Positions 16,991-25,934 of a stretch of DNA of 64,000 bases are shown here, piece after piece. The notes beneath the pieces are model-generated. The model was not told the DNA's origin and made no database searches. It saw nothing but the letters and a program-made list of their open reading frames with translations. The position numbers were made by a program, and so were the translations under genes. Each line of letters opens with the position of its first letter. The stretch's first letter is position 1. Source of the DNA: Cumulibacter soli (GTDB taxonomy: Bacteria; Actinomycetota; Actinomycetes; Mycobacteriales; Antricoccaceae); the NCBI RefSeq assembly GCF_004382795.1, contig NZ_SMSG01000009.1, positions 1-64,000 on the forward strand, read 5' to 3'.

Positions 16991-19075
16991 CTAACTCAGC
17001 ACAACGTCACGCAGAGCCAACAAGTAACTACGCCCGTACCGGCTACTCGGCTCCAACACCGCGGCCTCTGCCCACTCGTTCCACGCGTTGATGAAGATGA
17101 CGCGCTCGTCGTGCGGACGGGTCACCACGGCTTCGGCCAGCGCACAAACCCACCTGCGGAACAGATACGGATTCGACCCCCACCACAGATCGGGAGCCCA
17201 CTGGCGCCGGGCAGTGTTGTCGAAAGTCACCATCGCGCCTGGGAAGTGATCGTGTCCCAGTGAGCCTCGTAGCCTCGCGATCGCGTCATCGACGACCTCC
17301 CGGTAGCCGAGGATGTTGCCGCGGAACTTCGGGTGCACCTTCAGCGGATGCCGATCGATGTGCGCGTAGGTCATATTGTGCGGCGGGAAGTCCAGCGAAC
17401 CGTCGAGACCGTGGTCGGCGTTCGTTCCGCTGAGGCCGTCGAATCGAGATCCGACATCGACCGCGAGAATCTTCAATTCGCCGAGGCCCAGCTCTCTGGC
17501 GCGACTCCGCCAGTTCGCGACGACGTCACCGAAGTTTGCCATCTGCGCGGGACGGTAGACCGCGAGCACCTTCTTGCCGCTGATCGTGAGGTAACGGTCG
17601 TCGGCGAGAAACTCGGCGACGTCATCGATGAAGTTCTCGGCTGGCACATGCTCATAGTCCTGGGCGATCAGGACGTGCTCATCAGCGCCGTCCCACCGAC
17701 GAGTCCAGTTCTCATTGGCCCACATCAGACAGAACGGGAAGTTCAGGTCACTGGCCAGCATCTGTTCGATCGGCTGACTCATCAAGCGCTTACCGGCGAA
17801 CCAGTAGTAGTAGTACATAAAGCCCTCGACGCCAGCGAACTTCGCGAGGTTAGCCTGATCGACGCGGGCTTGCGATGTACGCAGGTCGTAATAACCGAGG
17901 TCAGTCGGCACCATGGGCTGATAATGACCGTGGTAAACCGGCTGCGCGGAGGCGACGTTCAACCACTCGGTAAACCCGGTTCCCCACCAGCGGTTGTTCT
18001 CCTCGAACGGATGGAACTGTGGCAGATAGAACGGCACAGCCCTAACCCGATGCGGGATCTCTCGGCCGTCGAATCGACGCCATGCCGATGGGTCCGCTGA
18101 TGCGGGAACAGCCTTGCGCTCTTCTGTCGATAACGCTGCTTGTTCGGTCAGAACGCCGATCAGACGTTCGATCGCGTGAGCAGTCGTGGCATTGTTCTGC
18201 CCCTTCTCTGGCTCGAAATCGACCTCAGATAGGCACAGCGCACGTAGTCCCTGCAAAACGAATCCGCGACACCAGTACATCGAGCCGGCCGCGAACCTAA
18301 GCGACTTCTGGTCGATATCCAACTGGACACGATTCGCCAGTTGCTGGGTTGCCCACTCGTTGTCGCCCCAGAACTCCGGGCCAAGCACGGATTCATTCGC
18401 GGTGACTACACCGAGCGACGGGGCAGATGCGAATCCGTTGAGGATCTCGCTCACATTCTCAGTGGTACCGAGCAGGTCGTCGTAGAAGGACCCCCGCCAC
18501 TGTTCACCAGTGTTCGAGAAGCCCTCATGCGACTCCCGCCACTGACTCTTCTTCGTGTGGACCTTAAGAATAACTGGATACGGGTCGATCACGCCGCTGT
18601 TGATCAGCGCGATGGTCGGCCAGATGTCCCGTCCGCGGTTCAGAATCGGGTATTCCCGGTGGTTACGCAAATTTGCGATATCCGTCGGCACGTGAACCTT
18701 GGTGCCTGACGCGTTCGTGATGAGCAGATCGAAGGGAACCGGGATCGTCCGCAACTGCTCAAGCAGTTCGTCCACCAGATCCACGTAATATACGTGCATC
18801 ACGACCGCGACCGACGCTGGATCCTCGATCGTTACACCGGGTTCCATGCGCCACTCATCAGGGAAACCGGTGAACCGGCCTGCCGTGCCCACATCGACCC
18901 AGTCATTGAAATTCGGTCGTTCATAAGGGGGCTCCGGCGGGACACCGTACCCCTCAGGAAGTTCCTTACCCAAGATCGCGTATAGGCGTTTACGCGGTGC
19001 GATCTTGCTGCGCACCTTCATCGCGCCCTTGATCAGTTCGATCTTGGCCTTGCCCGCGTGTCGTCGCACGCTCAT
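16991..19075 (-). CDS. Rhamnan-synthesis F / WbsX (GH99-like) bifunctional glycan protein
   Basis: About 694 residues in two parts. The N-terminal half (about 90-310) is a RgpF-type domain with VAVVMHVYYVDLVDELLEQL, NRGRDIWP and VILKVHTKKS. The C-terminal half (about 345-690) is a WbsX/GH99-like domain with RAVPFYLPQFHPFEENNRWWGTGFTEW, GFMYYYYWFAGKR, FCLMWANENWTRRWDG and INAWNEWAEAAVLEP. Such proteins build or process rhamnose-rich or O-antigen-like chains. The start at 19075 has AAGGAAG upstream. It follows a second RgpF gene by 12 bp, so they share a transcript. The exact linkage is unknown. Confidence 0.85.
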   Translation of the reverse strand: MSVRRHAGKAKIELIKGAMKVRSKIAPRKRLYAILGKELPEGYGVPPEPPYERPNFNDWVDVGTAGRFTGFPDEWRMEPGVTIEDPASVAVVMHVYYVDLVDELLEQLRTIPVPFDLLITNASGTKVHVPTDIANLRNHREYPILNRGRDIWPTIALINSGVIDPYPVILKVHTKKSQWRESHEGFSNTGEQWRGSFYDDLLGTTENVSEILNGFASAPSLGVVTANESVLGPEFWGDNEWATQQLANRVQLDIDQKSLRFAAGSMYWCRGFVLQGLRALCLSEVDFEPEKGQNNATTAHAIERLIGVLTEQAALSTEERKAVPASADPSAWRRFDGREIPHRVRAVPFYLPQFHPFEENNRWWGTGFTEWLNVASAQPVYHGHYQPMVPTDLGYYDLRTSQARVDQANLAKFAGVEGFMYYYYWFAGKRLMSQPIEQMLASDLNFPFCLMWANENWTRRWDGADEHVLIAQDYEHVPAENFIDDVAEFLADDRYLTISGKKVLAVYRPAQMANFGDVVANWRSRARELGLGELKILAVDVGSRFDGLSGTNADHGLDGSLDFPPHNMTYAHIDRHPLKVHPKFRGNILGYREVVDDAIARLRGSLGHDHFPGAMVTFDNTARRQWAPDLWWGSNPYLFRRWVCALAEAVVTRPHDERVIFINAWNEWAEAAVLEPSSRYGRSYLLALRDVVLS

Positions 19076-19087
19076 CCACACACTTCC

Positions 19088-19918
19088 TTACAACCATTCG
19101 TCGAGCTGAATGCCCCACAAATTCTGGACGACATCTCGAAGCTGATCTCCATCGTGTGCCAACGAAGGATCCAGCAAGAGTTGGCGCTTGACGAACGGTA
19201 CGCCGTTGGCGAGCAACTGCCGCCATCCTCCGATGGTGGGATTGACTACATCGCGGCTGAACCGCGACGCCGGCACGAATGCCTGTTTCGTGTAGCCGTG
19301 GACAGCCAGAAAGGACTCGAACCCGACCTCGTAGCGCTCAATCAGTTGTTGCTTCGTGGGCTCGATCCGGATTCCATTCCAGAAATTGCGCATCGGCTCT
19401 TCGGCCAAAGCACCGTATCGAGCGCCACGGAAGAACGACTGCAAGTGTGGGTTGAACTGTCGCGATTCGCACAAGCCCCAGAGGTCGGCCGTGGACTGCT
19501 CGAAGTGCGCGATGATTGGTTCCAGGCTGGCGAACGGGCCGACGAGCGAGTCGTTCACCACCAGGACGTAGGGCGCTGCCAGCCAGTCTGCGTGACGGCT
19601 CATACCCACCGCCCATGACCCGAAGTCGTAGCCCACGTTAGGTCGGCGAAGCGTGACGAGCCGGGATGTATCCACGTCGGCGCGAGAATGGTGTTGAAGC
19701 GGGCGCTTGTCCTCACACGTCGTGATGAGAACCGTGAGGTACCCAGCCTGCTGCAGTTGTGCGACAAGTTCGCTCGTAGAGCGCGCCTGCTGCGCGTCCG
19801 GTGACCATGAAGCGACGAACGCAACTCGTTCGGGGGCTGCATCGCGGTGGCAGTCCGTCTCGACTACGTAGTCGTCAAGCGGCACCTGTCGAGGACTGCG
19901 GCTCATTCGATCAATCAT
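19088..19918 (-). CDS. Rhamnan synthesis protein F-like glycosyltransferase
   Basis: A 276-residue RgpF-domain protein. Diagnostic stretches are VAFVASWSPDAQQARSTSELVAQLQQAGY, RPNVGYDFGSWAVGM and PYVLVVNDSLVGPF. These parallel the N-terminal half of the next protein (NRGRDIWP there, NVGYDFGSW here). The ATG at 19918 overlaps the stop of the upstream methyltransferase by four bases; an ATG at 19954 would overlap by 40. In streptococci RgpF adds rhamnose branches to wall polysaccharide, and a similar role is inferred here. Confidence 0.82.
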   Translation of the reverse strand: MIDRMSRSPRQVPLDDYVVETDCHRDAAPERVAFVASWSPDAQQARSTSELVAQLQQAGYLTVLITTCEDKRPLQHHSRADVDTSRLVTLRRPNVGYDFGSWAVGMSRHADWLAAPYVLVVNDSLVGPFASLEPIIAHFEQSTADLWGLCESRQFNPHLQSFFRGARYGALAEEPMRNFWNGIRIEPTKQQLIERYEVGFESFLAVHGYTKQAFVPASRFSRDVVNPTIGGWRQLLANGVPFVKRQLLLDPSLAHDGDQLRDVVQNLWGIQLDEWL

Positions 19919-21141
19919 CGACGGTTGAAAGCCGACTTTGCTCGCGAGATCCATGAATCTCGCCCCCCGCGGAGTTGGCGTACGGTCTCGCGGGCGCTGT
20001 CCCGCTCCTGCGTAATTTCCTGAATCACGCGGTCCGATTCGAGGGCGAGGGGGCGAAGCCGCTCGATCTCGGCAGTCAGCAGTCGCAGATCTTCGTCGGC
20101 CGCGGATTTGCTCACCTGTTCGCGCAACTCCTCAAGCTCTTGGACGGCCGCGTCGCGCGTCGCGAGTAGTTCCGTGGTAGTCACGCTTGCGCCGCGGTCA
20201 TGCATCAGGAACTCGGAGGTGCCGACCTGCTCGGCGAACGGTGCGAATCGTCGGTCTTTCTCGAAGACGACGATCGAATCGTGGAAGTGGATTCCATCGA
20301 CTTCGTCAGTCCAGATCGGGTCCACACCGATGACGTCGTGATACCCGTGCATCGTGTCGACCTTTGCCTTCGCCCACTCGATGAAGGTGCCCGACTTGCC
20401 GTGCCCCCCGCCGTAACTCGGCCAGTAAGACGTATGACAGTCCTCAACGAGAAGAACGCCGCCCTCGTTCAACAACGGAAACAACGTCTCCGTGGTGGCG
20501 ATCTGCTGTTCCATCGTGTGGCCCCCATCGTCCAAGACGATGTCGAACGGGCCGTAGTCATCGTGGAGCTTACGCAGGAACTCGGGATCCGACTGATCGC
20601 CGATCACGACGGTTCGGTCTGGACCGGCCGCAATCTTGGACGACGGGTCGATGTCGACGCCGGTGAGCACAAGACCCTCGCCGAAGTAGTTCTCCCACAT
20701 GCTCATCGAACCGCCACGGAAGATTCCGATCTCGAGCATCTTCAAAGAACGCCCGCGGAACCGCTCGAAGTACCTGGAGTAAATGGGGAAGTAGTGCACC
20801 CACTTATCCAGGATCTGTGTCGTGCGCTGCGTCGCGAAATAGTCGAACAGAGCGTTACCGCGAAGGTCGTCCAGACCGTCACCGAGCCAGAAGGCCAGTC
20901 GATAGCACTCGTTAGACAGGAAATCGATCGATCCGCCTTGCCGGATGGCGTTGCCGAGCGCCCGTGCCTGCTGGCTGGGCTCCTCGGTCGAGGCGAACGC
21001 GTCCCACAGGCGCTGGCGTTCCTCATCGTCCAGTTGATCCGATGTCTGCAAGATGTTGCGGACTCGGTCCGGGTAGCCGGTGGCGATCGCGAGGAGCATC
21101 ACGCCCAAATTATCGGAGTCGAGCACGACCACGTCCTTCAC
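19915..21141 (-). CDS. SAM-dependent methyltransferase with C-terminal coiled coil
   Basis: 408 residues. The central part (about 120-290) is a Methyltransf_24/CmcI-like methyltransferase with MLEIGIFRGGSMSMWENYFG, LTGVDIDPSS, FDIVLDDGGHTMEQQ and GGVLLVEDCHTSYWPSYGGG. The N-terminal 120 residues are helical and not recognised. The C-terminal 70 (TRDAAVQELEELREQVSK onward) form a heptad-rich coiled coil, as in chain-length rulers and terminators. It is coupled to the RgpF gene by ATGA. A methyltransferase with a coiled coil beside a Wzt_C exporter suggests an enzyme that caps the glycan end. That is inference. Confidence 0.8.
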   Translation of the reverse strand: MKDVVVLDSDNLGVMLLAIATGYPDRVRNILQTSDQLDDEERQRLWDAFASTEEPSQQARALGNAIRQGGSIDFLSNECYRLAFWLGDGLDDLRGNALFDYFATQRTTQILDKWVHYFPIYSRYFERFRGRSLKMLEIGIFRGGSMSMWENYFGEGLVLTGVDIDPSSKIAAGPDRTVVIGDQSDPEFLRKLHDDYGPFDIVLDDGGHTMEQQIATTETLFPLLNEGGVLLVEDCHTSYWPSYGGGHGKSGTFIEWAKAKVDTMHGYHDVIGVDPIWTDEVDGIHFHDSIVVFEKDRRFAPFAEQVGTSEFLMHDRGASVTTTELLATRDAAVQELEELREQVSKSAADEDLRLLTAEIERLRPLALESDRVIQEITQERDSARETVRQLRGGRDSWISRAKSAFNRR

Positions 21142-21233
21142 TCAGCGGGAACGAGGACCGATTCTATGGCATCTGGGTGGCCATCCCCCGCACGTCAGCA
21201 GGTAATTCCCAACACGGAAGGTGCGCTCCAGCG

Positions 21234-22691
21234 CTACACCGTCACCGTCCGACACCCCAACTTCGGGTTCGCACGTACGCCCTCGTTGTCAATGGCATAC
21301 ACGCAATACGAATGCGAACCAGCAGGCTGATTCGACAACGCCACCGAATACCCATGCACACCCGACACGCCATACGCCGCATTCACATCCGGACGCGACT
21401 TAGTCACCGGATGCCAACCCAAACTCTTCCCATCGCGATACACCGCCACACGACCCGGCGTACCCGGCGAATCAGGATCGATCGTCCAACCACTCACACT
21501 CACGGTCGCACCATCCGCCTTGGCCGCCTCGTACCGACCAATCGGCGCCTGCTTCCCCTGCACATCAGGAACCTTTACCGTCTTGCAGCCCAGTTTCGGG
21601 TTTGCGCGAACCCTCTCGTTGTCAATGGCATACACGCAATACGAATGCGAACCAGCAGGCTGATTCGACAACGCCACCGAATACCCATGCACACCCGACA
21701 CGCCATACGCCGCATTCACATCCGGACGCGACTTAGTCACCGGATGCCAGCCCAAACTCTTCCCATCGCGATACACCGCGACGTGTCCGGGGGTGCCAGG
21801 CGAGTCGAGATCGATCATCCATCCCGATAACGTGACCGTCTCGCCCGCGACCTTGGCTGACTCGAACTGCCCGATGGACGTTTTCACCGGCGTGGAGGTA
21901 CTGCCGAACCAGTCGTTGTACATCCGCCAGAAGTTGCGGTTGCCGTACGCCGAACAGCTGTTGCCCTCTCCGTACAAGTTGTCCAGGGCTGCCTTGTTCG
22001 GCTGGTACGGCGTGTAGTTGTAGAGGTTCGCGGTGGCCTGGTTCTCGATGTAGACCGACGAGGACCCGCAGCTCGCGTTCGGGTTGTACAGAATCGTGTT
22101 CTGCCGACCCGGGATGTAGCCGTACGAGGTCGGTGAGTTCGTGTAGTACTGGAACTGCAGCGCCATCCGGTAGACCTGGTTGAAGAATCCGTAGTACTGG
22201 CTGTCACACGGCGCCGTGTCGGGACACCCGTAGCCAGTGGCCGAGCGGTACTGAATCGAGTTCGGTGACGTCGTGGTGATCAGACTGGATTCCTTCTGAA
22301 TCATCACCAAAATGACCTTGGGGCTGATTCCGCAGGCGTTCGCGACCCGGTGAATGATGGCGGCCGCGGACGAGGAGGACGTCGCTGCCATCGGCGAGCA
22401 CAACCCATCCGAGGTCGAGCGGGTCGCGGTCGTGTAATTCTTCAGGCACGGCGCTTCGCCGTTGGTGCAGTTGGCGCCCTGGGTGTCCAGAAAACTCGCG
22501 ATCTGCGCACGGGACATCGAGTCGCCGTCGTAGAACAAGTTGTCCTCGATAATCCGGCCGGCCTTCCAATCAGAACCGGTGACCGCCTCTGCCCTCTGCT
22601 CCGAGAGCGCGCTCAGCAATCCGAATGCGGTGAGCGCGGCGGCGAGGACTGCGATAATCCGGGGCAGTCGCGCGGGTCGGGCGCTTGTCAT
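21234..22691 (-). CDS. Secreted wall-associated protein with two near-identical C-terminal repeats
   Basis: 485 residues with a Sec signal peptide (RIIAVLAAALTAFGLLSALSEQRAEA). The mature N-terminal domain (about 40-265) has MSRAQIASFLDTQG, CLKNY, ANACGISPKVILVMIQKESSLITT, GYGCPDTAPCDSQYYGFFNQVYRMALQFQYY and the PNASCGSSSVYIENQATANLYNYTPY block. This conserved actinobacterial secreted domain looks lysozyme/transglycosylase-like (IQKE followed by GFFNQVY), but activity is unproven. Two copies of an SGWxIDxDSPGTPG beta-domain follow, with a 111-residue period. No ribosome binding site is clear before the ATG. Its place in the glycan locus points to a wall function. Confidence 0.8.
   Translation of the reverse strand: MTSARPARLPRIIAVLAAALTAFGLLSALSEQRAEAVTGSDWKAGRIIEDNLFYDGDSMSRAQIASFLDTQGANCTNGEAPCLKNYTTATRSTSDGLCSPMAATSSSSAAAIIHRVANACGISPKVILVMIQKESSLITTTSPNSIQYRSATGYGCPDTAPCDSQYYGFFNQVYRMALQFQYYTNSPTSYGYIPGRQNTILYNPNASCGSSSVYIENQATANLYNYTPYQPNKAALDNLYGEGNSCSAYGNRNFWRMYNDWFGSTSTPVKTSIGQFESAKVAGETVTLSGWMIDLDSPGTPGHVAVYRDGKSLGWHPVTKSRPDVNAAYGVSGVHGYSVALSNQPAGSHSYCVYAIDNERVRANPKLGCKTVKVPDVQGKQAPIGRYEAAKADGATVSVSGWTIDPDSPGTPGRVAVYRDGKSLGWHPVTKSRPDVNAAYGVSGVHGYSVALSNQPAGSHSYCVYAIDNEGVRANPKLGCRTVTV
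21282..21779. repeat. Two 165-bp direct copies within the secreted-protein gene
   Basis: Bases 21282-21446 and 21615-21779 match at 164 of 165 positions, with a 333-bp period. They code for the same 55 residues at about 416-470 and 305-359. Flanking parts of the repeat units differ more. Identity even at silent positions shows recent duplication or gene conversion. Confidence 0.92.
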
Positions 22692-22930
22692 CGGAGGGTG
22701 CTGGGGTCGTATGTCGGGTTCGCCGCGGCGACTCCGCTACCAAGAATCACGAGTTCTCCACCTCATCGCGGGGCACCGTCCGTTGCGCACACGTTTGGCC
22801 GCGACGCGAACTCCGCCGTCGTTGGTAACGGCGGGATCACGGACCGCATCGCCGGCGAATTTATCAGGTTCGGCGCCCAAATCTCGGGACGCGCGACGGG
22901 CCGTGTTCGCTGTGCGTGGCCGGGTCGCGG

Positions 22931-23704
22931 TTAGCGTCGGCGGAGTCGACGAGTGGCGTCGGTGACCGCGCGGCGCAATTGCCTCGATCGGTCCGCTATC
23001 GCCCAACCGCTGACCCGCACCAATGACTCCGCCATCACATCGGCGCTCATCTTCGAGCGGCCGCGCTCGCGCTCCACGAAATCGATCGGCACCTCCACGA
23101 CCCGCAACCCGGCGCGCACCGCTCGCCGGGTCAAGTCAGTCTGGAAGCAATAGCCATGAGACTCGACCTCCGCCAGACCGATCGCCCGCAACGCGTCTGC
23201 TCGGTAAGCGCGAAACCCGGCTGTTGCATCACGCAACCCGAGCCCCAGGACCAGCCGGATATACAGGTTGCTGCCGCGCGATAAATACTCGCGACCGCGC
23301 GGCCAGTTCGTCACCGAGCCGCCGGGGACCCAGCGCGAACCGATCACGACATCTGCGTCCGTCAACGCGTCCAGGATTCGACCCAGTTGCTCGGGCTGAT
23401 GCGACCCATCGGCGTCCATCTCGACCACGACGTCGTACTCGCGGTCCAACGCCCATCTGAACCCGTCGAGATAAGCAGCGCCCAGACCGTCCTTGCACCG
23501 CCGATGCAGCGCGTGCACCGATGGATCCTGCTCAGCGATCTCGTCGACGATGCGCCCAGTCTTATCGGGCGAGCGATCGTCGACCACGAGAACATCGACG
23601 TCGGGCTGTGCCGCGCGGACACGCGCGACGATCTGCCCGATATTCTCCGCTTCGTTGTACGTCGGGATCACGACAATACAGCGGGCGGTACGACGGTAGA
23701 CCAT
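22931..23704 (-). CDS. Polyprenol monophosphomannose synthase (DPM1/Ppm1-like GT2)
   Basis: A 257-residue family 2 glycosyltransferase moving mannose from GDP-mannose to polyprenyl phosphate. Motifs are VVIPTYNEAENIGQIV, DVLVVDDRSPDKTG, VVEMDADGSHQPEQL (the metal-binding DxD region), VIGSRWVPGGSV and GYCFQTDLTRRAVRAGLRVVEVPIDFVERERGRSKM. These are the hallmarks of DPM1 synthases. The start at 23704 has GAGG six bases before. There is no fused acyltransferase domain. Its product would be the donor for GT-C mannosyltransferases such as the PIG-V-like protein at 1140-2450. Confidence 0.93.
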   Translation of the reverse strand: MVYRRTARCIVVIPTYNEAENIGQIVARVRAAQPDVDVLVVDDRSPDKTGRIVDEIAEQDPSVHALHRRCKDGLGAAYLDGFRWALDREYDVVVEMDADGSHQPEQLGRILDALTDADVVIGSRWVPGGSVTNWPRGREYLSRGSNLYIRLVLGLGLRDATAGFRAYRADALRAIGLAEVESHGYCFQTDLTRRAVRAGLRVVEVPIDFVERERGRSKMSADVMAESLVRVSGWAIADRSRQLRRAVTDATRRLRRR

Positions 23705-23779
23705 AAGTTCCTCAAGTACGCGGCAGGCCAACGGCCAGAACGACAAGAGTACCCACTGTCTGGACTTGGTCGCTGCGGG

Positions 23780-24487
23780 TTACGGGATCGTCACGTCCAC
23801 GGGATCCGATTTGATCTGCCCGCTGCCATCGTCGAAGGCAATAACGACGTGATAGACACCGGGTTTGGCGTCCGGCATTGGGATGGTCATCAAACCGCAG
23901 GCGGTTCCCTGGCCGTCGAAGGTGCCGTCGACCGTCGCGGTCTTGTTCGCGTCGGCATTGTTTTCATCGACGCCGTCGGGCGTGGCCGTCGCCGTGCACG
24001 TCGAGCTTTCACTCGCAACACCTTGCACCGAGCCGACGACCTCGATCGCCTGCTCGTCGGCGTTCCAGTCCGAACTGGTGATCAGTACCAGCGCATCCGA
24101 CGGAGGATCATCGGACGAGGTCTGCCCCGAGACGTCGGCGGACCCCGACGCAGGCGGAGCGTTCGTCGCGGAATCGGTCGTCACTGGCGCCTCTGAGCTG
24201 GCAGGGGGCTCCGACGTAGCGGGTGCCTCCGAGGTGACGGGCGGCTCTGACGATTCCTCGGCGGACGTCGGTGGCACTTCTTCGGAGGTCTCCGACGCTT
24301 CCGTCGCCTCTGAGGACGAGGGCGCATCACTTGCACTCGACTCGTCACCCGAGCCGCTGCCATTCCCGAACAGGGTTATCGCGGTGATCAGCGCCGCGAG
24401 CGCCAACAGCCCAAGCGCGGCGGCCCGCAGGTGGAATCGGGACCCCAGGGTGGCATCGCCCGAATCAGGCTCGATCTGATCAGACAT
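23780..24487 (-). CDS. Membrane-anchored protein with Ser/Glu/Thr/Pro-rich linker
   Basis: 235 residues of unknown function. One transmembrane helix (LRAAALGLLALAALITAITLFG, about 20-42) is followed by a long low-complexity stretch rich in Ser, Glu, Ala, Thr and Pro to about residue 130. A small C-terminal domain contains two Cys (STCTATATP and GQGTACGLM) that could form a disulfide, and ends with KPGVYHVVIAFDDGSGQIKSDPVDVTIP. The fold looks like an outside beta-sandwich on a wall-spanning stalk. The start at 24487 follows AGGAG. It has its own unit upstream of the DPM synthase gene. Confidence 0.7.
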   Translation of the reverse strand: MSDQIEPDSGDATLGSRFHLRAAALGLLALAALITAITLFGNGSGSGDESSASDAPSSSEATEASETSEEVPPTSAEESSEPPVTSEAPATSEPPASSEAPVTTDSATNAPPASGSADVSGQTSSDDPPSDALVLITSSDWNADEQAIEVVGSVQGVASESSTCTATATPDGVDENNADANKTATVDGTFDGQGTACGLMTIPMPDAKPGVYHVVIAFDDGSGQIKSDPVDVTIP

Positions 24488-24618
24488 GTCACGCTCCTGG
24501 TAGTTTCGGGTTCGCAAAAGGCGCAACCACCACGTTAGCCGACGCGGACCGATGTCCGCGGCATCGTCGGGGCGAGCCGCGCCGTTCCAGCGACAGCGTC
24601 CATCACCTAGGAGAACGC

Positions 24619-25071
24619 ATGGCCGTAGAGGTTCACGTCGGTGAAGACACTTGGCGGATGCCGTTGACCGTCCGTTACTACGAGGCCGATCAGCAGGGCG
24701 TCGTATTTCACGGCTGGTACCTGAACTATTTCGACGAGGCCTTCACGCTGTACGCCGAATCGATCGACTACAGCATCCACAAGGCGCACGCCGAAGGCGT
24801 CGACTGGATGGTCGTACACAGCGAACTCGACTGGCACGGATCCCTGCGCTGGCCCGATGCCGCCGAGATCGCCGTGTCGGCTGTGCACTGCGGCAACTCA
24901 TCAATCACGGTCGACTTCGCCGCGATTCGCGACGGCGAAGCGGTGTGTTCGGCCCGCAACGTCTACGTCACGGTCGACGCCAAGGAGTACACCCGGATCG
25001 ACGTCCCAGAAGGACTTCGCGCGGCGATCGGACCCGGACAGTCGCTGCGACGTCCCCGCGCGGGCCGCTAA
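24619..25071 (+). CDS. Acyl-CoA thioesterase, hot-dog fold (4HBT/YbgC-like)
   Basis: 150 residues, the usual single hot-dog length. The active-site region reads VRYYEADQQGVVFHGWYLNYFDEAF, with the Asp and the following GVVxHxxY of the YbgC/4-hydroxybenzoyl-CoA thioesterase group. The start follows AGGAGAACGC. It stands alone between divergent and convergent neighbours. A 7-bp dyad (CGCGGAC-cgat-GTCCGCG, 24543-24560) lies in the shared upstream region. The acyl-CoA substrate is unknown. Confidence 0.88.
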   Translation: MAVEVHVGEDTWRMPLTVRYYEADQQGVVFHGWYLNYFDEAFTLYAESIDYSIHKAHAEGVDWMVVHSELDWHGSLRWPDAAEIAVSAVHCGNSSITVDFAAIRDGEAVCSARNVYVTVDAKEYTRIDVPEGLRAAIGPGQSLRRPRAGR

Positions 25072-25094
25072 CAACCCTCAAGCAGCTCGGGCGG

Positions 25095-25709
25095 CTACTC
25101 CTGGTTCGCGGCCGCCTTAGCGTTTTCGGCCTTTTTGCGGCGCATCCGCTCTGTCTTCACCACCGCGAAGACCACCAGCGCGATCACCGCTACGATCGCC
25201 AGCCACAGCCACGGGGACATCGATTCATCGACAGCCTCGTCATCGGCAGCCTCTGAAATGGGCGCGGCATCGGACGGCTCGTCGGCTTGGGTCTCCGTAC
25301 CGGCTGACTCCGATTCGGCGCCGCCCGCTGCCTCAGCGACGGTGAAAGTCACGGTGCCGTCAATCGGGTGACCGTCCTGGCCCACGATCGTGTACGCGAT
25401 CGCCCACTGGCCTCCGGCGTCAGCGACGTCGGCGAGCTCGGGGACGCTCGTATCGATGGTCACGGTCGGGCCCTGCACCGGCGCGTCCAGTTGCACCGGG
25501 TCGTTGTCGCCGACCAACACGCCAACCTGAGCCGTCGGACCCTGCAGGTCCTCCGCGAAGGTCAGCGTGATCGTCCCGGGTACCTCATCGACCTCGGCCC
25601 CGTCAGCGGGGACGCTCTCGGAGATGTGCGTGTGCGCGGACGCTACCGCCGGCACTCCGAGCACTGCTATCAAAGCCCCTACTAGTACCGCCAACAACCT
25701 GCGAATCAC
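25095..25709 (-). CDS. CopC-domain copper-binding protein with C-terminal membrane anchor
   Basis: A 204-residue exported protein. A signal peptide (LLAVLVGALIAVLGVPAVASA) leads into the CopC domain, whose mature N-terminus HTHISESVPADGAEVDEVPGTITLTFAEDL begins with the copper-binding His. A second site lies near GQDGHPIDGTVTFTV. An acidic linker follows, then a transmembrane helix (PWLWLAIVAVIALVVFAVV) and a basic tail. This CopC-with-anchor layout (YobA/YcnJ-like) is common in Gram-positives. The GTG start at 25709 has GGGAGGA upstream. No CopD gene lies beside it. Confidence 0.9.
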   Translation of the reverse strand: MIRRLLAVLVGALIAVLGVPAVASAHTHISESVPADGAEVDEVPGTITLTFAEDLQGPTAQVGVLVGDNDPVQLDAPVQGPTVTIDTSVPELADVADAGGQWAIAYTIVGQDGHPIDGTVTFTVAEAAGGAESESAGTETQADEPSDAAPISEAADDEAVDESMSPWLWLAIVAVIALVVFAVVKTERMRRKKAENAKAAANQE

Positions 25710-25934
25710 GACGCATTCCTCCCAGAACGTGGTTTCTCACCGTGGGTAGTCACCGACCCGGCCCACAAAGTTCCGCTCGCGACCACAACACCTTCGATCA
25801 GCCAACCGCATCGCACCGGACGTCACAGATGAGCCGAAGCGCACCGCGTGGCGCGCCATCGCGACAGTCGCTTGATGCGCGGCTATCGTCGCTGCGTATC
25901 CGCCCGATCTCCACAACACCGCCGAGGTACCGAG

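Noticed and set aside
21282-21779. Repeat pair as a mobile element
   Set aside because: The copies are within one reading frame at an exact codon-multiple spacing, with no transposase or terminal repeats.
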